From Vulcanisaeta souniana JCM 11219 (GTDB lineage Archaea > Thermoproteota > Thermoprotei > Thermoproteales > Thermocladiaceae), in assembly GCF_026000775.1 (NCBI RefSeq), contig NZ_AP026830.1, forward strand, positions 186,001 to 250,000: a DNA stretch of 64,000 nucleotides, in the 5' to 3' direction. The notes below the pieces were generated by a model that was not told where the DNA came from, made no database searches, and saw only the letters and a list, made by a program, of their open reading frames with translations. Position 1 is the stretch's first letter. Each line of letters starts with the position of its first letter. Positions 24,814 to 34,260 of this stretch are shown piece after piece. A program made the position numbers and the translations under genes.

Positions 24814-25932
24814 ATGAAGAGTTATGACGTGGTGATACTAGCTGGTGGATTAGCAACCAGGCTTAGACCCCTTAGTTATTCGCGCCCGAAACCGCTCCTC
24901 CCCGTCCTCGATAAGGAAATCATTGACTGGATCATGGAGTCCATAACAAGGATACCACTGAATAGAGTCTTCATATCAATAAGGTACATGGGTGACTTAA
25001 TTAAGGAGCACATGGAAAACACATGGGCGGAGTTTAAGGATAGGCTCGTATTCGTAACGGAGAGCAAGCCGTTGGGTGACGCAGGTCCAATACCATTGAT
25101 CGACGAGAAGTACGAACTATCGGACACGTTTCTCGTGGTTTACGGCGACATCTTTAGTGACATAAGTACGGTCGAACTCATAAACTTTCATGAGAAGGCA
25201 GGCGGCCTCGCAACAGTAACCCTCACTAAGGTCGATGATGTGTCAAGGTATGGTGTCGCTCAATTAGACGAAAATAATAGAATAATAAATTTCATAGAGA
25301 AGCCTAAGCAGTACGTAGGTTCTAACCTAATTAACGCTGGTTTTTACGTATTCACCAAGGAGACCATTAAATTAATGCCAAGAAACCCAGAGGGACAGAT
25401 TAAACTAGCTACGGATGTAATACCTAGGTTATTAGGGACGGGTAGTGTGTATGGGTATATACACAATGGGCTTTGGTTTGATATAGGGACGCCCGAGGAT
25501 TATCTAAGGGCGAATTTTAGGGTCCTAGCCAATAGGTGCTCAGGTACTAATAATCATTGTATAAACACCGACCTGCACCCCACGGTGACAATACAACCAC
25601 CAGTTTATCTGGGGCCGAACGTGGTGGTTGGGAACAATACCGAGCTCGGCCCTAACGTAATAGTGCATAAAAACACCAAAATAGGTAGCACAACTAAGAT
25701 ACTGAATTCGTTGATTTTTAATGGTTCATCACTATGCGATGGATCATACATATCGGGCGCAATTATAGGTAGTAATACGTACATCGGCAAGTGGGTGAGG
25801 ATTGAGGATGGCTCTGTGATTGGCGATGGAGTTTACGTGAAGGACTATGTATTCATAGCAAAAAACGCAAAGATTGGCCCGTATAGGGAAATAATGGAGT
25901 CGATTTATAAGGACAACGAGATCATACTCTAA
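24814..25932 (+). CDS. Sugar-1-phosphate nucleotidylyltransferase with left-handed beta-helix
   Basis: Activates a sugar-1-phosphate to an NDP-sugar. The N-terminal nucleotidyltransferase domain has VVILAGGLATRLRPLSYSRPKPLLPV with the catalytic Arg, GD at VVYGDIFSD, NAGFYVFTKE and WFDIGTPEDYLRAN. The C-terminal 120 residues are hexapeptide repeats (VYLGPNVVVGNNTELGPNVIV). This layout is that of archaeal mannose-1-phosphate or glucose-1-phosphate nucleotidyltransferases; the sugar is not determined. It stands alone before the S13 gene. A second relative lies at 29763 beside glmS. Confidence 0.85.
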   Translation: MKSYDVVILAGGLATRLRPLSYSRPKPLLPVLDKEIIDWIMESITRIPLNRVFISIRYMGDLIKEHMENTWAEFKDRLVFVTESKPLGDAGPIPLIDEKYELSDTFLVVYGDIFSDISTVELINFHEKAGGLATVTLTKVDDVSRYGVAQLDENNRIINFIEKPKQYVGSNLINAGFYVFTKETIKLMPRNPEGQIKLATDVIPRLLGTGSVYGYIHNGLWFDIGTPEDYLRANFRVLANRCSGTNNHCINTDLHPTVTIQPPVYLGPNVVVGNNTELGPNVIVHKNTKIGSTTKILNSLIFNGSSLCDGSYISGAIIGSNTYIGKWVRIEDGSVIGDGVYVKDYVFIAKNAKIGPYREIMESIYKDNEIIL

Positions 25933-25937
25933 ATTAA

Positions 25938-25947
25938 AATTTAAATA
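25938..25947 (+). promoter_or_regulatory. TATA box for ribosomal protein S13
   Basis: AATTTAAATA is centred about 27 bases before the ATG at 25970, consistent with a leaderless transcript for the ribosomal gene. Confidence 0.5.
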
Positions 25948-25969
25948 CCCGCACAAAGCATGATCCTGA

Positions 25970-26452
25970 ATGTCCCAGGAAATCAAGCAGATAGTAAGGA
26001 TTGGCGATACTGACTTGGATGGGTTTAAGCCGGTGGTTTATGCATTAACTAAGATTAGGGGCATTGGCGTAACCACAGCATATGCCATATGCAGATACCT
26101 GGGTGTAAATCCGTTAATTAGACTCGGGCAACTTGATGACGAGACAATTAGAAAGCTTGACTGGGCTGTGAGGAATCTATATCAATTTGCACCAGGTTGG
26201 TTTGTGAATAGACCCAAGGACCCAGAAACCGGGCGTAATATGCATCTTCTAGGCGCTGACCTGGTATTGGCCGCTAGGAGGGACGTGGATTTAATGAAAA
26301 AACTGAGAAGCTGGAAGGGCATTAGGCATAACCTAGGGCTTAAGGTTAGGGGCCAAAGAACCAGGACAACAGGTAGGTTGGGCCTAACGGTGGGTGTATC
26401 AAAGGGAAAGACAGCCGGCGGAGCCGGTGGCGCTGGAGGAGGAAAGCAGTAG
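25970..26452 (+). CDS. rps13: 30S ribosomal protein S13
   Basis: Small-subunit head protein that contacts the P-site tRNA and 50S subunit. IVRIGDTDLDGFKPVVYALTKIRGIGVTTAYAICRYLGVNP is the archaeal S13 N-terminus, and SWKGIRHNLGLKVRGQRTRTTGRLG is the conserved basic C-terminal part (GxRHxxGLxVRGQRTxTxGR). A Gly-Ala tail (AGGAGGAGGGK) ends the 160 residues. In many archaea S13 precedes S4, S11 and an RNA polymerase gene; here a 217-base gap and a GNAT gene follow instead. Confidence 0.96.
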   Translation: MSQEIKQIVRIGDTDLDGFKPVVYALTKIRGIGVTTAYAICRYLGVNPLIRLGQLDDETIRKLDWAVRNLYQFAPGWFVNRPKDPETGRNMHLLGADLVLAARRDVDLMKKLRSWKGIRHNLGLKVRGQRTRTTGRLGLTVGVSKGKTAGGAGGAGGGKQ

Positions 26453-26669
26453 TTACCTGCCTATTTTTCAAGTAATTATCCGGTTCAATAATACAATATT
26501 CAACGTTAGTTACTTATATATTATTTTTCTGTACTCAATTCTATTGCATGTAATGCTGTTCATGCAGAATCAACATTATGCTTTTGTAGACGGTACTTCT
26601 ACTAGCCACATTTTACACCCGAAGAGAAAGTAATTTAAATCATCAGATAGCGATCATACTCGGTCCAAA

Positions 26670-27164
26670 ATGAGCATCGCAAAATCATTAACTAAACTCG
26701 AATTCAGGGAACTAAAGAATAACGAAAGTAAATTAGTAATCGAGCTCTACAACTCATTAAGCAACGAGAGCATTTACCATAGATTTAGGGGCTTCTTCAG
26801 GGACTTCGAGAGGTATATAACGTCTATATTTTCTGACCCACGTAATGTCATTTATGGAGCATTCATAAACAATGAATTGGTCGGCGTCTTGGAGGCCGTT
26901 TATTTAAGTGATGGCTGTTACGAAATTGCCATTGTTGTTAAGGATAATTACCAGGGTAAGGGCATCGGCACAAGACTCATTGCATTCGCAATGAGTGATC
27001 TAAAGAGAAGGGGCGCTAAAACGCTGGTGGCGCACACTACACCCGATAATTACAGGATACTGGCTATATCCAGGAAATTCCATGGTACTGTAAAGTGCAT
27101 GTACGAGGAGTGCACCACCGTATTTAATTTACAAAGCATAAATGTTGATCAACTCTTAAATTAA
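26670..27164 (+). CDS. GNAT family N-acetyltransferase
   Basis: A 164-residue acetyl-CoA-dependent acetyltransferase. The acetyl-CoA loop is IVVKDNYQGKGIGTRLIAFAMSDLKRRGAKTLVA (Q/R-x-x-G-x-G pattern) near residues 90-120; the N-terminal substrate-binding half has SNESIYHRFRGFF. The C-terminus ends in strands typical of the fold. The substrate is unknown; proximity to S13 and Nep1 makes a ribosomal protein target possible but this is only inference. TAATTTAAAT near 26630-26640 is a likely TATA box. Confidence 0.8.
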   Translation: MSIAKSLTKLEFRELKNNESKLVIELYNSLSNESIYHRFRGFFRDFERYITSIFSDPRNVIYGAFINNELVGVLEAVYLSDGCYEIAIVVKDNYQGKGIGTRLIAFAMSDLKRRGAKTLVAHTTPDNYRILAISRKFHGTVKCMYEECTTVFNLQSINVDQLLN

Positions 27165-27186
27165 GGGAAAGACACCTTAGTGACCT

Positions 27187-27873
27187 GTGAAGGAATTAGT
27201 AATTTTGCTGGCTGAGTCTGCGCTTGAGACAATCCCTAGGGAGTTATTGAATGATCCAGTGATCATTAACGATGCAAGAAAAAGGCGGGAAAACCCCAGG
27301 TATTTAATCCTTGATAGGGCCAGGCACCACAGAGCAATGCTTGGTTTACCTAGAGCCGAGAAACGTGGAAGACCGGATATCGTGCACCAAGCACTGTTAT
27401 TAATCCAGGGCAGTATTCTTGCGTATAATAAATTGGTAAAGACGTATATTCATACTACGAATAACCTAGTGATTTATGTTGATCCGGAAACCCGCGTACC
27501 AAGAAACTACAATAACTTCATTGGCTTAATGAGCCAATTGTTTAGGGAGGGTAAGGTCCCACCTATGGGTAAGCCCCTCTTTAGCATCGTGGGTGGCATT
27601 AACCATGCATTTAATGCTGAGTTGCCTGATCGAAAGATACTGCTTGATGATGTTAGAGGGAGGGAGATACCTATGTCGGTTTTCATAGATTATGTCCTGA
27701 GTTTGAAAAAGCCCCTGGTTATGATTGGTGCCTTTCCCAGAGGTTCATTTGAGGAAAGTACCTATTCCCTGGCAGATGATGTTTTTAGGATCAGTAGGTA
27801 CGTAATGGACACCGCAACAATCCTGTGTAGATTATTAAGTGCGTTAGAGATGAGGCTAGGACTCCTTGCCTAG
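27187..27873 (+). CDS. nep1: rRNA pseudouridine N1-methyltransferase Nep1 (Emg1)
   Basis: A SPOUT-class enzyme that methylates N1 of a pseudouridine in helix 35 of 16S rRNA. The diagnostic block is GRPDIVHQALLLIQGSILA near residue 62, preceded by HHRAMLGLPRAEKRGR; trefoil-knot motifs follow (GKPLFSIVGGINHAFN and PLVMIGAFPRGSFEESTYSLADDVF). The 228-residue length is normal. GTG start at 27187, 22 bases after the GNAT stop, so both are likely co-transcribed. Confidence 0.92.
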   Translation: MKELVILLAESALETIPRELLNDPVIINDARKRRENPRYLILDRARHHRAMLGLPRAEKRGRPDIVHQALLLIQGSILAYNKLVKTYIHTTNNLVIYVDPETRVPRNYNNFIGLMSQLFREGKVPPMGKPLFSIVGGINHAFNAELPDRKILLDDVRGREIPMSVFIDYVLSLKKPLVMIGAFPRGSFEESTYSLADDVFRISRYVMDTATILCRLLSALEMRLGLLA

Positions 27874-27921
27874 CACTCTAAATATTTATTAATTCTTTAG
27901 TGGATTATATTTTGCCTATTT

Positions 27922-29757
27922 ATGTGCGGTATTATTGGTATTACGTCATTGCCAAACAACCTCAGGGAACCTATTGGTAAAGTCGTTAGAAGATGCCTCG
28001 AGAGACTTGAGTATAGGGGCTACGATTCAGTCGGCATTGCCGTGATTAAGAATAACTACATAGAAGTTAGGAAAGGCAAGGGTAAGATTTCAGAGGTAAA
28101 TAGTAGGTTGAACTTTGATGGCGTTGATGGCACAACAGCCATGGGGCACACTAGGTGGGCAACCCACGGCAAGCCAAGTGATGATAATTCCCATCCTCAT
28201 ACTGATTGTTCGGGCACGGTAGCCGTGATCCATAACGGCATAATTTCAAACTTCCTGGAGCTTAAGGAAGAGCTCATTAAGAAGGGCCACGTATTTAAGA
28301 GCGAGACCGACACTGAAATTGTCGCCCATTTGATTGAGGAATATCTCAAGCTTGGTTATAGACCATTCGATGCCTTTAAGGCGGCTCTATCAAAATTGAG
28401 AGGCGCCTATGCATTTGTTGTGGCAATAGCCCAGGAACCCAATAGGCTTTACTTCGCAAGAAATACATCGCCTCTCGTGATTGGCATTGGTAACGGCACT
28501 AACTTCGTTGCCAGCGATATACCAGCCTTCCTGGAGTACACAAATACCGTTATAGTGCTTAGGGATGGGGAGTATGGATATATTGAGCCAGGTAAGGTGT
28601 ATATTGAGAGAAACGGTGTTCCTATAAACATTGAGGAGAGAATTAGGTTAATTAGTTGGACTCCCGAGATGGCTAGCAAGGAGGGCTACCCGCATTTTAT
28701 GCTGAAGGAGATCCATGAACAACCCCTAGCTATTAATTCAACCCTGGCCGGCATTGAAGAGGGGGCATTCAATAAGGTGGTGAATGCAATCCTGGATTCC
28801 AGGAAAATACTCATAATTGGCGCAGGTACTTCATACCACGCTGGGCTTGTTGGTGATTATTTGCTTACCTCAATGCTTGGTTTAGATACTCACACGTTAA
28901 TATCCTCTGAATATAGGAAGTACCTGAACGCAGTTAATGATGGTGATACGGTAATAGCCATAAGTCAGTCGGGGGAGACCATAGATACATTGGTCGCTGT
29001 TAGGGCATTCAAGGAGAGAGGCGCCAAAATAATTGCTATTTCCAATGTAATTGATAGTGCAATACCCAGGGAATCCAATTATGTTTTGTATACCAGGGCA
29101 GGCCCTGAAATTGGTGTGGCGGCTACGAAGACCTTCACAACCCAATTAACAGTGTTAACAATACTCGCCCTTAAGATCGGGGTAGCAACAGGCAAGTTAA
29201 CAACGAATGAGTATAGGAGTGCCATGGATATGATCGGTAAAATACCTGGACTGCTACAGAACGTTATCACTAAGACTGAGGGTAAAGTGAAGGCGCTAAG
29301 TGAACACATGAGCAAAAAGCAAAGCGCTTATTATCTGGGTAGGGGCATTGGTGTACCACTGAGCATGGAGGGTGCCCTGAAGTTGAAGGAGATAGCCTAT
29401 ATACATGCTGAGGCTTATCCTGCCGGTGAGAGCAAGCATGGCCCCATTGCATTGGTCGAAGAGAATTACCCCGTTGTCTTTTCTATTCTGGATGATGATA
29501 ACGCGGATGCCATGCTCGGTAACGTCATGGAGATGAAGGCTAGGGACGCCTACATAATAGGGCTTGTTCCTGATAAGTACGTGGGCAAGTTCAGGGAATT
29601 ACTGAATGTTACCCTGGAGATGCCTAGTATTGACTATAGGGTGGCTCCAGTAATATACATAGTGCCCATGCAATTGCTTGCCTATTACACAGCAGTGGCT
29701 CGGGGGTATGACCCAGATAAACCAAGGAATTTAGCCAAGACAGTGACAGTGGAGTGA
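27922..29757 (+). CDS. glmS: Glutamine-fructose-6-phosphate aminotransferase
   Basis: Makes glucosamine-6-phosphate from fructose-6-phosphate and glutamine, entering UDP-GlcNAc synthesis. Class II glutaminase domain with catalytic Cys2 (MCGIIGI), GHTRWATHGKPSDDNSHPH and GTVAVIHNGIISN; two SIS domains follow (LIIGAGTSYHAGLVGDYL, ISQSGETIDTLVAVR; later YYLGRGIGVPLSMEGALKLKEI and GESKHGPIALVE). The C-terminal end KPRNLAKTVTVE is the family signature. Length 611 is usual. The stop overlaps the frame of the next gene, and a nucleotidyltransferase starts six bases later. Confidence 0.96.
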   Translation: MCGIIGITSLPNNLREPIGKVVRRCLERLEYRGYDSVGIAVIKNNYIEVRKGKGKISEVNSRLNFDGVDGTTAMGHTRWATHGKPSDDNSHPHTDCSGTVAVIHNGIISNFLELKEELIKKGHVFKSETDTEIVAHLIEEYLKLGYRPFDAFKAALSKLRGAYAFVVAIAQEPNRLYFARNTSPLVIGIGNGTNFVASDIPAFLEYTNTVIVLRDGEYGYIEPGKVYIERNGVPINIEERIRLISWTPEMASKEGYPHFMLKEIHEQPLAINSTLAGIEEGAFNKVVNAILDSRKILIIGAGTSYHAGLVGDYLLTSMLGLDTHTLISSEYRKYLNAVNDGDTVIAISQSGETIDTLVAVRAFKERGAKIIAISNVIDSAIPRESNYVLYTRAGPEIGVAATKTFTTQLTVLTILALKIGVATGKLTTNEYRSAMDMIGKIPGLLQNVITKTEGKVKALSEHMSKKQSAYYLGRGIGVPLSMEGALKLKEIAYIHAEAYPAGESKHGPIALVEENYPVVFSILDDDNADAMLGNVMEMKARDAYIIGLVPDKYVGKFRELLNVTLEMPSIDYRVAPVIYIVPMQLLAYYTAVARGYDPDKPRNLAKTVTVE

Positions 29758-29762
29758 TTGGT

Positions 29763-30950
29763 ATGGCATATTCCAGGGAGGTCATTGGGGTTGTTCTGGG
29801 CGGTGGTAGGGGAACTAACATGGAACCATTAACGCCTTACCTTGAGAAACCACTAATAATGGTATTGGGAAAACCACTCATTTACTATCCCGTAAGAAAC
29901 CTGGCATGGCTGGGGTTAAGGAACATCTATATAATATCCAGAAACCCATTGAGGATCAGTAATGAATTAGGGCATTACTTCGATAAGGTTTCCCTGGAGA
30001 GTATTGGACAGAGGGGTGATGATATTAATAGCGCCCTGAAGATGGTTAATGAAATCACGAGTAAAGGTACCACCATAATATCCTTTGGAGACGTGGTACT
30101 GCCGCAAGAAGCCTATGAACTAGCACTAAACAGCCATGTGAACTCGGGGAAGCCAGTAACGGTATTAATGACCCCACTATCTGACTTACAGGGCTATTTC
30201 GAGGTTCAGATAAATGATGACGTCCTAATAAACAAGGTCTCAGAACACAGGGCAGGTTATGCATGGACAGGGGTTCTTATCGCCGAAAAGGAGTTTCTGA
30301 CCTTATTGAGCGAGTTTAATGGCGACATTAACGAGACTCTGAAAAGATTTAAGGGCAACGTCAATACTGCGCTTTGGAGCGGCTGGTTTGTTGACGTTAG
30401 TTACCCATGGGATTTACTGAGCACAATAAGGTACCTAGTTAGTGACTTAAGAGAGACCAGGATTAGTAAGGATGCCGATGTTTCACCAAGGGCAATTATA
30501 GAGGGCCCCGTAATAATTGATGAGGGCGCCAGGATAGATCATGGTGCAATAATTCGAGGGCCTGTGTATATAGGGAGGAATGCATATATTGGCAATAACT
30601 CAATAATCAGGAATAATACGTCACTTGAGGGCGAGGCGGTGATTGGGGCTGATGCCGAAATAACAGAGTCATTGATTGGATATAGGGCTACGGTGGGTAG
30701 AGGCTCGTTCATAGGCAGTTCAGTAATTGGTGATGAGAGCACCGTGGAGCCTGGCGTTGTGACACTGAATGTACTGCCAAGTGGCATCGAGGTTTCGCAT
30801 CTGTCACCCGTCATTGTTAAAGGGAAGCAGTTGGCTAAGTTAGGCGCCATAGTTGGTCCTAAGGCTAGGATAGGGGCCAATACCGTGATATATCCAGGAA
30901 CCATAATCGAACATAGTAAATACATACAACCACTATCAATATTAAAATGA
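29763..30950 (+). CDS. Sugar nucleotidyltransferase (GlmU-like) with altered active-site motif
   Basis: A GlmU-type two-domain protein: nucleotidyltransferase (residues 1-230) then left-handed beta-helix (PRAIIEGPVIIDEGARIDHGAIIRGPVYIGRNAYIG and onward). Its place directly after glmS suggests UDP-GlcNAc formation. The nucleotide loop reads GGGRGTNMEPLTPYLEKPL, with Asn where nearly all relatives have a catalytic Arg (G-T-R-M/L), and the NxGxYxF block is replaced by YAWTGVLIAEKEF, so activity may be altered. WFVDVSYPWDLLSTIRYL resembles archaeal GlmU. I choose ATG at 29763 over the overlapping GTG at 29754. Confidence 0.78.
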   Translation: MAYSREVIGVVLGGGRGTNMEPLTPYLEKPLIMVLGKPLIYYPVRNLAWLGLRNIYIISRNPLRISNELGHYFDKVSLESIGQRGDDINSALKMVNEITSKGTTIISFGDVVLPQEAYELALNSHVNSGKPVTVLMTPLSDLQGYFEVQINDDVLINKVSEHRAGYAWTGVLIAEKEFLTLLSEFNGDINETLKRFKGNVNTALWSGWFVDVSYPWDLLSTIRYLVSDLRETRISKDADVSPRAIIEGPVIIDEGARIDHGAIIRGPVYIGRNAYIGNNSIIRNNTSLEGEAVIGADAEITESLIGYRATVGRGSFIGSSVIGDESTVEPGVVTLNVLPSGIEVSHLSPVIVKGKQLAKLGAIVGPKARIGANTVIYPGTIIEHSKYIQPLSILK

Positions 30951-30957
30951 CTAGCCC

Positions 30958-31869
30958 ATGACGCGCATCGAAATATTCACCTCAAGGAGGGACTACACCC
31001 TAAGCCTAGGCGAGGGCATTGATGTAAGGCCTCAGTGTAACCTTGCTTCATGGTTATGGAGCGCCTATGAACTACTTGGTATTGAAGTTAGGGATTGCAC
31101 CGATAATGATCCATTAATTAGGTATTTAAGTATCCATAAGCAGTTACGGGAAGAAAGAGGCGTAGGAACGGCCATGAAATTGAAGAACGAGTTAATGAAA
31201 ATCAGAAAAGAATTAAGAGATAAATGCCCTGATCAATTATTATGCCTTGCAAATAGGTTGTATGAGTATAATAAAGCTGTTAATACCTTATATGGTTACT
31301 ATCTGAGGATCCGTGAATTAAACCCAGAGGATTTATCGAAGTTATCCATAGCCTTTAATAGATATAACATGCCCATGCTAAGCCTTAGGGTGTTTGATGG
31401 ATTATTACACTCATCATCAAATAACGAGCTGAAGCACCTAACATTCCTATCATTATTTGATCCAGTCATGTGGCCTCTCCATGTTACTATGGATGTGAAG
31501 ATCCTGCAGCACCTTAACTGGGTTCTTATGTACCTCGGTAATCACTATGTGATCCTCATAATGAGCCTGAATCGCGCGTATGTAATCAGTGACTTGAATA
31601 TTAATATTAATGGCGGCAGGATAGTGCTTAGGGGTAATCGTGCAGTTAGGAAGATCATGAATACCCACATATCTACTCAAATAGAATCTGTGAATAATCA
31701 TGGAGTTTTGTTCATGGGTAACTGGAGCGATGATGCCGTTTATTTCGACCTTGACCTTAAACCCAGGGAGGGCTCGATAAAGGGCCTTTCGCTGGATGCA
31801 AATATTTCCCAGTTAATACCCATAATCGTACCACCACATGATTACTTATCAATTAAATACAGTATATGA
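30958..31869 (+). CDS. Hypothetical protein (303 aa)
   Basis: Not recognised. The N-terminal half is helical and Cys-bearing (CLASWLWSAYELL-like region, then RDKCPDQLLCLANRLYEYNKAVNTLYGYY); the second half is mixed, ending in strands and a hydrophobic LIPIIVPPHDYLSIKY. No signal peptide or membrane helix is obvious. It starts with ATG eight bases after the GlmU-like gene and so may belong to the glmS transcript. It is convergent with the PCNA gene. Confidence 0.65.
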   Translation: MTRIEIFTSRRDYTLSLGEGIDVRPQCNLASWLWSAYELLGIEVRDCTDNDPLIRYLSIHKQLREERGVGTAMKLKNELMKIRKELRDKCPDQLLCLANRLYEYNKAVNTLYGYYLRIRELNPEDLSKLSIAFNRYNMPMLSLRVFDGLLHSSSNNELKHLTFLSLFDPVMWPLHVTMDVKILQHLNWVLMYLGNHYVILIMSLNRAYVISDLNININGGRIVLRGNRAVRKIMNTHISTQIESVNNHGVLFMGNWSDDAVYFDLDLKPREGSIKGLSLDANISQLIPIIVPPHDYLSIKYSI

Positions 31870-31913
31870 TACTGTCTCTGAAGAATTGAGCTTATTTTGG
31901 TCTGTTTTTGAAA

Positions 31914-32819
31914 TCATGCCACCCTTGGCGCTAGGTAGAATTGTATTGACCCTATCGCAAAATCCATGGTTAACCTCAGGGGCTTATTATTATCAAATTC
32001 TATGGTGACGGTCTCACTTATTTGTCTCATGGGTCTAATGAAGTCAAGTAGTAATTCCACGGAATACGTCGCATCGTGGGTGCCCTGTACTGTGAATTCG
32101 TAAAATACCTCATCACTGCTTGTGTATGTTGTTTCTATTTCTTTTCCACCCTCACCCTCAGCGATTATTGAGAACGAATCCTCCTTAGCAATGAACTTCA
32201 CTGAATCGGAGATCTCGCTTGCTGAACTCACCACATCCAGGAATGCGCCCATGTCCATCTTAATTCTAACGGAGTACTCAAGCTTGGGCTCGGGAACCTC
32301 CTCCTCGGCTATGTTAATTATTGGAAGCCCAAACCTCCTGTAGAAGCCTCCTTCCCTGCCCTTCTTCGTGTATATTGTTATGAAGAACCTATTCCTGGCA
32401 GTATCAACGCCAAGCTCAACCTTCTCCCTAGCCTTAACCCTTTTTAGGATCTTCTTAACTATGTCAAAGCTAATCCCTACCTTTAGTTCCTTGGTCACGT
32501 TATACTCCTCAAGCCCCGAACCAGGTATGTCGAGTATTACTAAGGAAACCTTACTTGGGTCTATGGACTTCATCTTAATACCCTCAGTATCAATAACTAG
32601 GTTAGACTCCTGGAGCAAATTAGCCAGGGCAGTAAATACATACCTGAATTCCCTACCCTTTGGGAACATTATCCTGTAATACTCCGCCGTTTCAACAACA
32701 CCACCTGCACCGCCCTCCTCCACCTCGCCGGTTTCCCCACCTATCTCCTCTGTTTCTATTCCCTCGGCCTCCTCGTTCTCCTCAGGCTCCTCTCTCTCGG
32801 GTTCTTCATTCTCAACCAT
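31914..32819 (-). CDS. pcn: DNA polymerase sliding clamp PCNA with acidic N-terminal extension
   Basis: Ring-shaped processivity factor for PolB and hub for PIP-box proteins. The clamp proper begins near residue 46 (AEYYRIMFPKGREFRYVFTALANLLQESNLVIDTEGIKMKSIDPSKVSLVILDIPGSG in pieces), with the C-terminal block TVEFD-type VTIEFDNNKPLRLTMDF and GSIQFYLAPRV. Ahead lie about 45 residues rich in Glu and Gly (MVENEEPEREEPEENEEAEG) that normal archaeal PCNA of about 245 residues lacks. The ATG at 32819 is supported by TTTTAAATTAAAA centred about 29 bases upstream. A GTG at residue 33 is the alternative start. Confidence 0.93.
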   Translation of the reverse strand: MVENEEPEREEPEENEEAEGIETEEIGGETGEVEEGGAGGVVETAEYYRIMFPKGREFRYVFTALANLLQESNLVIDTEGIKMKSIDPSKVSLVILDIPGSGLEEYNVTKELKVGISFDIVKKILKRVKAREKVELGVDTARNRFFITIYTKKGREGGFYRRFGLPIINIAEEEVPEPKLEYSVRIKMDMGAFLDVVSSASEISDSVKFIAKEDSFSIIAEGEGGKEIETTYTSSDEVFYEFTVQGTHDATYSVELLLDFIRPMRQISETVTIEFDNNKPLRLTMDFAIGSIQFYLAPRVA

Positions 32820-32937
32820 AATTAAATAAAGTAACTGCGTTTTTAATTTAAAAGGCTTTTATTGCCTAATACCAGGATAATCCTACTAACCACAAGGCAA
32901 AAATATTACTCGCCCAATAAACCATCGCCTATACGCA

Positions 32938-34206
32938 ATGCCTTACCTACTGCTTGGTATAGATGATACTGATTGGGAGGGTGGTGGATGTACAACGTAC
33001 GTAATGTACTCATTCATAAAGTACCTAGACAAGGAAAACCACGTTGATAGTATAGTTGGGCTACCTCGTCTCACTAGGTTGAATCCTTATGTACCATTCA
33101 AGACAAGGGGCAATGCGTCACTCTCAGTGATCATCAGGGTTAGTTCAGAGGATGAAGCCAGGGATCATGTTGAACTCATGGAATCACTGATTGATCAATT
33201 AACAAGGAAGGAAGGTAAGACAAGCCCTGGTATTGCCTATATGGTAATAGATCATGCAGCCGATATCAACGGAAAGCTGGTCTGGTTCTACGGTAAAAGC
33301 GTTAGAGACGTAGTCACCATAGACCTTGCACACAGGGTGGCCAATAGCGTGGGAGCAAAATTAAGAGGCGGTAGGGGAGTCATCGGGGCATTGGCATCGC
33401 TTGGTTTCATGCCAAGGGACGCCACGTACGAGTTCATAGCCTACAGATCTGAAGGTAGCGAGAGACCACCGATTGACGTGAGAGACATTAGACTTTGGAA
33501 TGACACAACAAAACCCTTTACATTCCTAAACCTAGACGGGGAACAAGTACTCATAGAGCCCCACGGCCCCGACCCAGTGCTCTTTGGCATCAGGGGTGAT
33601 TCACCTTATCACGTGCTTGCTATGGGTAATTACCTCGCCAGTAAATACGGTGCTATTGGATGGATAATATACATGACTAATCAGGGCACTGATGAACATA
33701 GGTCTCGCATAAACGAGGGTATTCCTTACATGAACGTGAACTTTATTAGCACGGTAATCAATGAATCCTTTGATGAGAGAGGCCATGCCCACCTAGTACT
33801 CAGTAATAGCCAGGAGATCATTGCATATAGGCACTTGGGAATATCCAGGAACTTATCAGGTTGCATTGGATGCTTGGTCCATGCCTGGGGTGGAGTTAAG
33901 CCCAATGATAAGCTTAACCTCTACATTGAGGGCATGAGGACACTTCATGACAGGTATGTAAAGGTTAAAAACCCAAGATGCCCCGTATGTGGCGGCCCCA
34001 TGGAGTCCATAGGCAGGGCTGGCTTATTAAGATGCAAACGATGTGGCTTTAAAGACAAATTACCCAGGATTATTATGCCTAGGAACAGGTGGTTACTGAT
34101 TAATCCGAGGATGAGCGAGTATAGGCATTTGATGAAGCCCCAGGAACGCATTGGCCTTGAGGGGCTTGCACTCTATATACCTAGGCCATTTCTATGGGTT
34201 TATTGA
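32938..34206 (+). CDS. tiaS: tRNA(Ile2) 2-agmatinylcytidine synthetase TiaS
   Basis: Joins agmatine to C34 of the AUA-reading tRNA-Ile, letting it read AUA. Signature blocks: LLGIDDTDWEGGGCTTYV at the start (kinase-like domain), TRGNASLSVII, SPGIAYMVIDHA, RGGRGVIGALASLGF, YRSEGSERPPID, HGPDPVLFGIRGDSPYHVLAM and TNQGTDEH. A C-terminal zinc ribbon CPVCGGPMESIGRAGLLRCKRCG completes the 422 residues. The agmatine substrate would come from arginine decarboxylase, probably the gene at 59615. Stand-alone transcript, divergent from PCNA. Confidence 0.95.
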   Translation: MPYLLLGIDDTDWEGGGCTTYVMYSFIKYLDKENHVDSIVGLPRLTRLNPYVPFKTRGNASLSVIIRVSSEDEARDHVELMESLIDQLTRKEGKTSPGIAYMVIDHAADINGKLVWFYGKSVRDVVTIDLAHRVANSVGAKLRGGRGVIGALASLGFMPRDATYEFIAYRSEGSERPPIDVRDIRLWNDTTKPFTFLNLDGEQVLIEPHGPDPVLFGIRGDSPYHVLAMGNYLASKYGAIGWIIYMTNQGTDEHRSRINEGIPYMNVNFISTVINESFDERGHAHLVLSNSQEIIAYRHLGISRNLSGCIGCLVHAWGGVKPNDKLNLYIEGMRTLHDRYVKVKNPRCPVCGGPMESIGRAGLLRCKRCGFKDKLPRIIMPRNRWLLINPRMSEYRHLMKPQERIGLEGLALYIPRPFLWVY

Positions 34207-34260
34207 TTACTATAAAGAAAGGTTTTTAACTAATTTAATTACGACAGACAAGAAAGGCCT

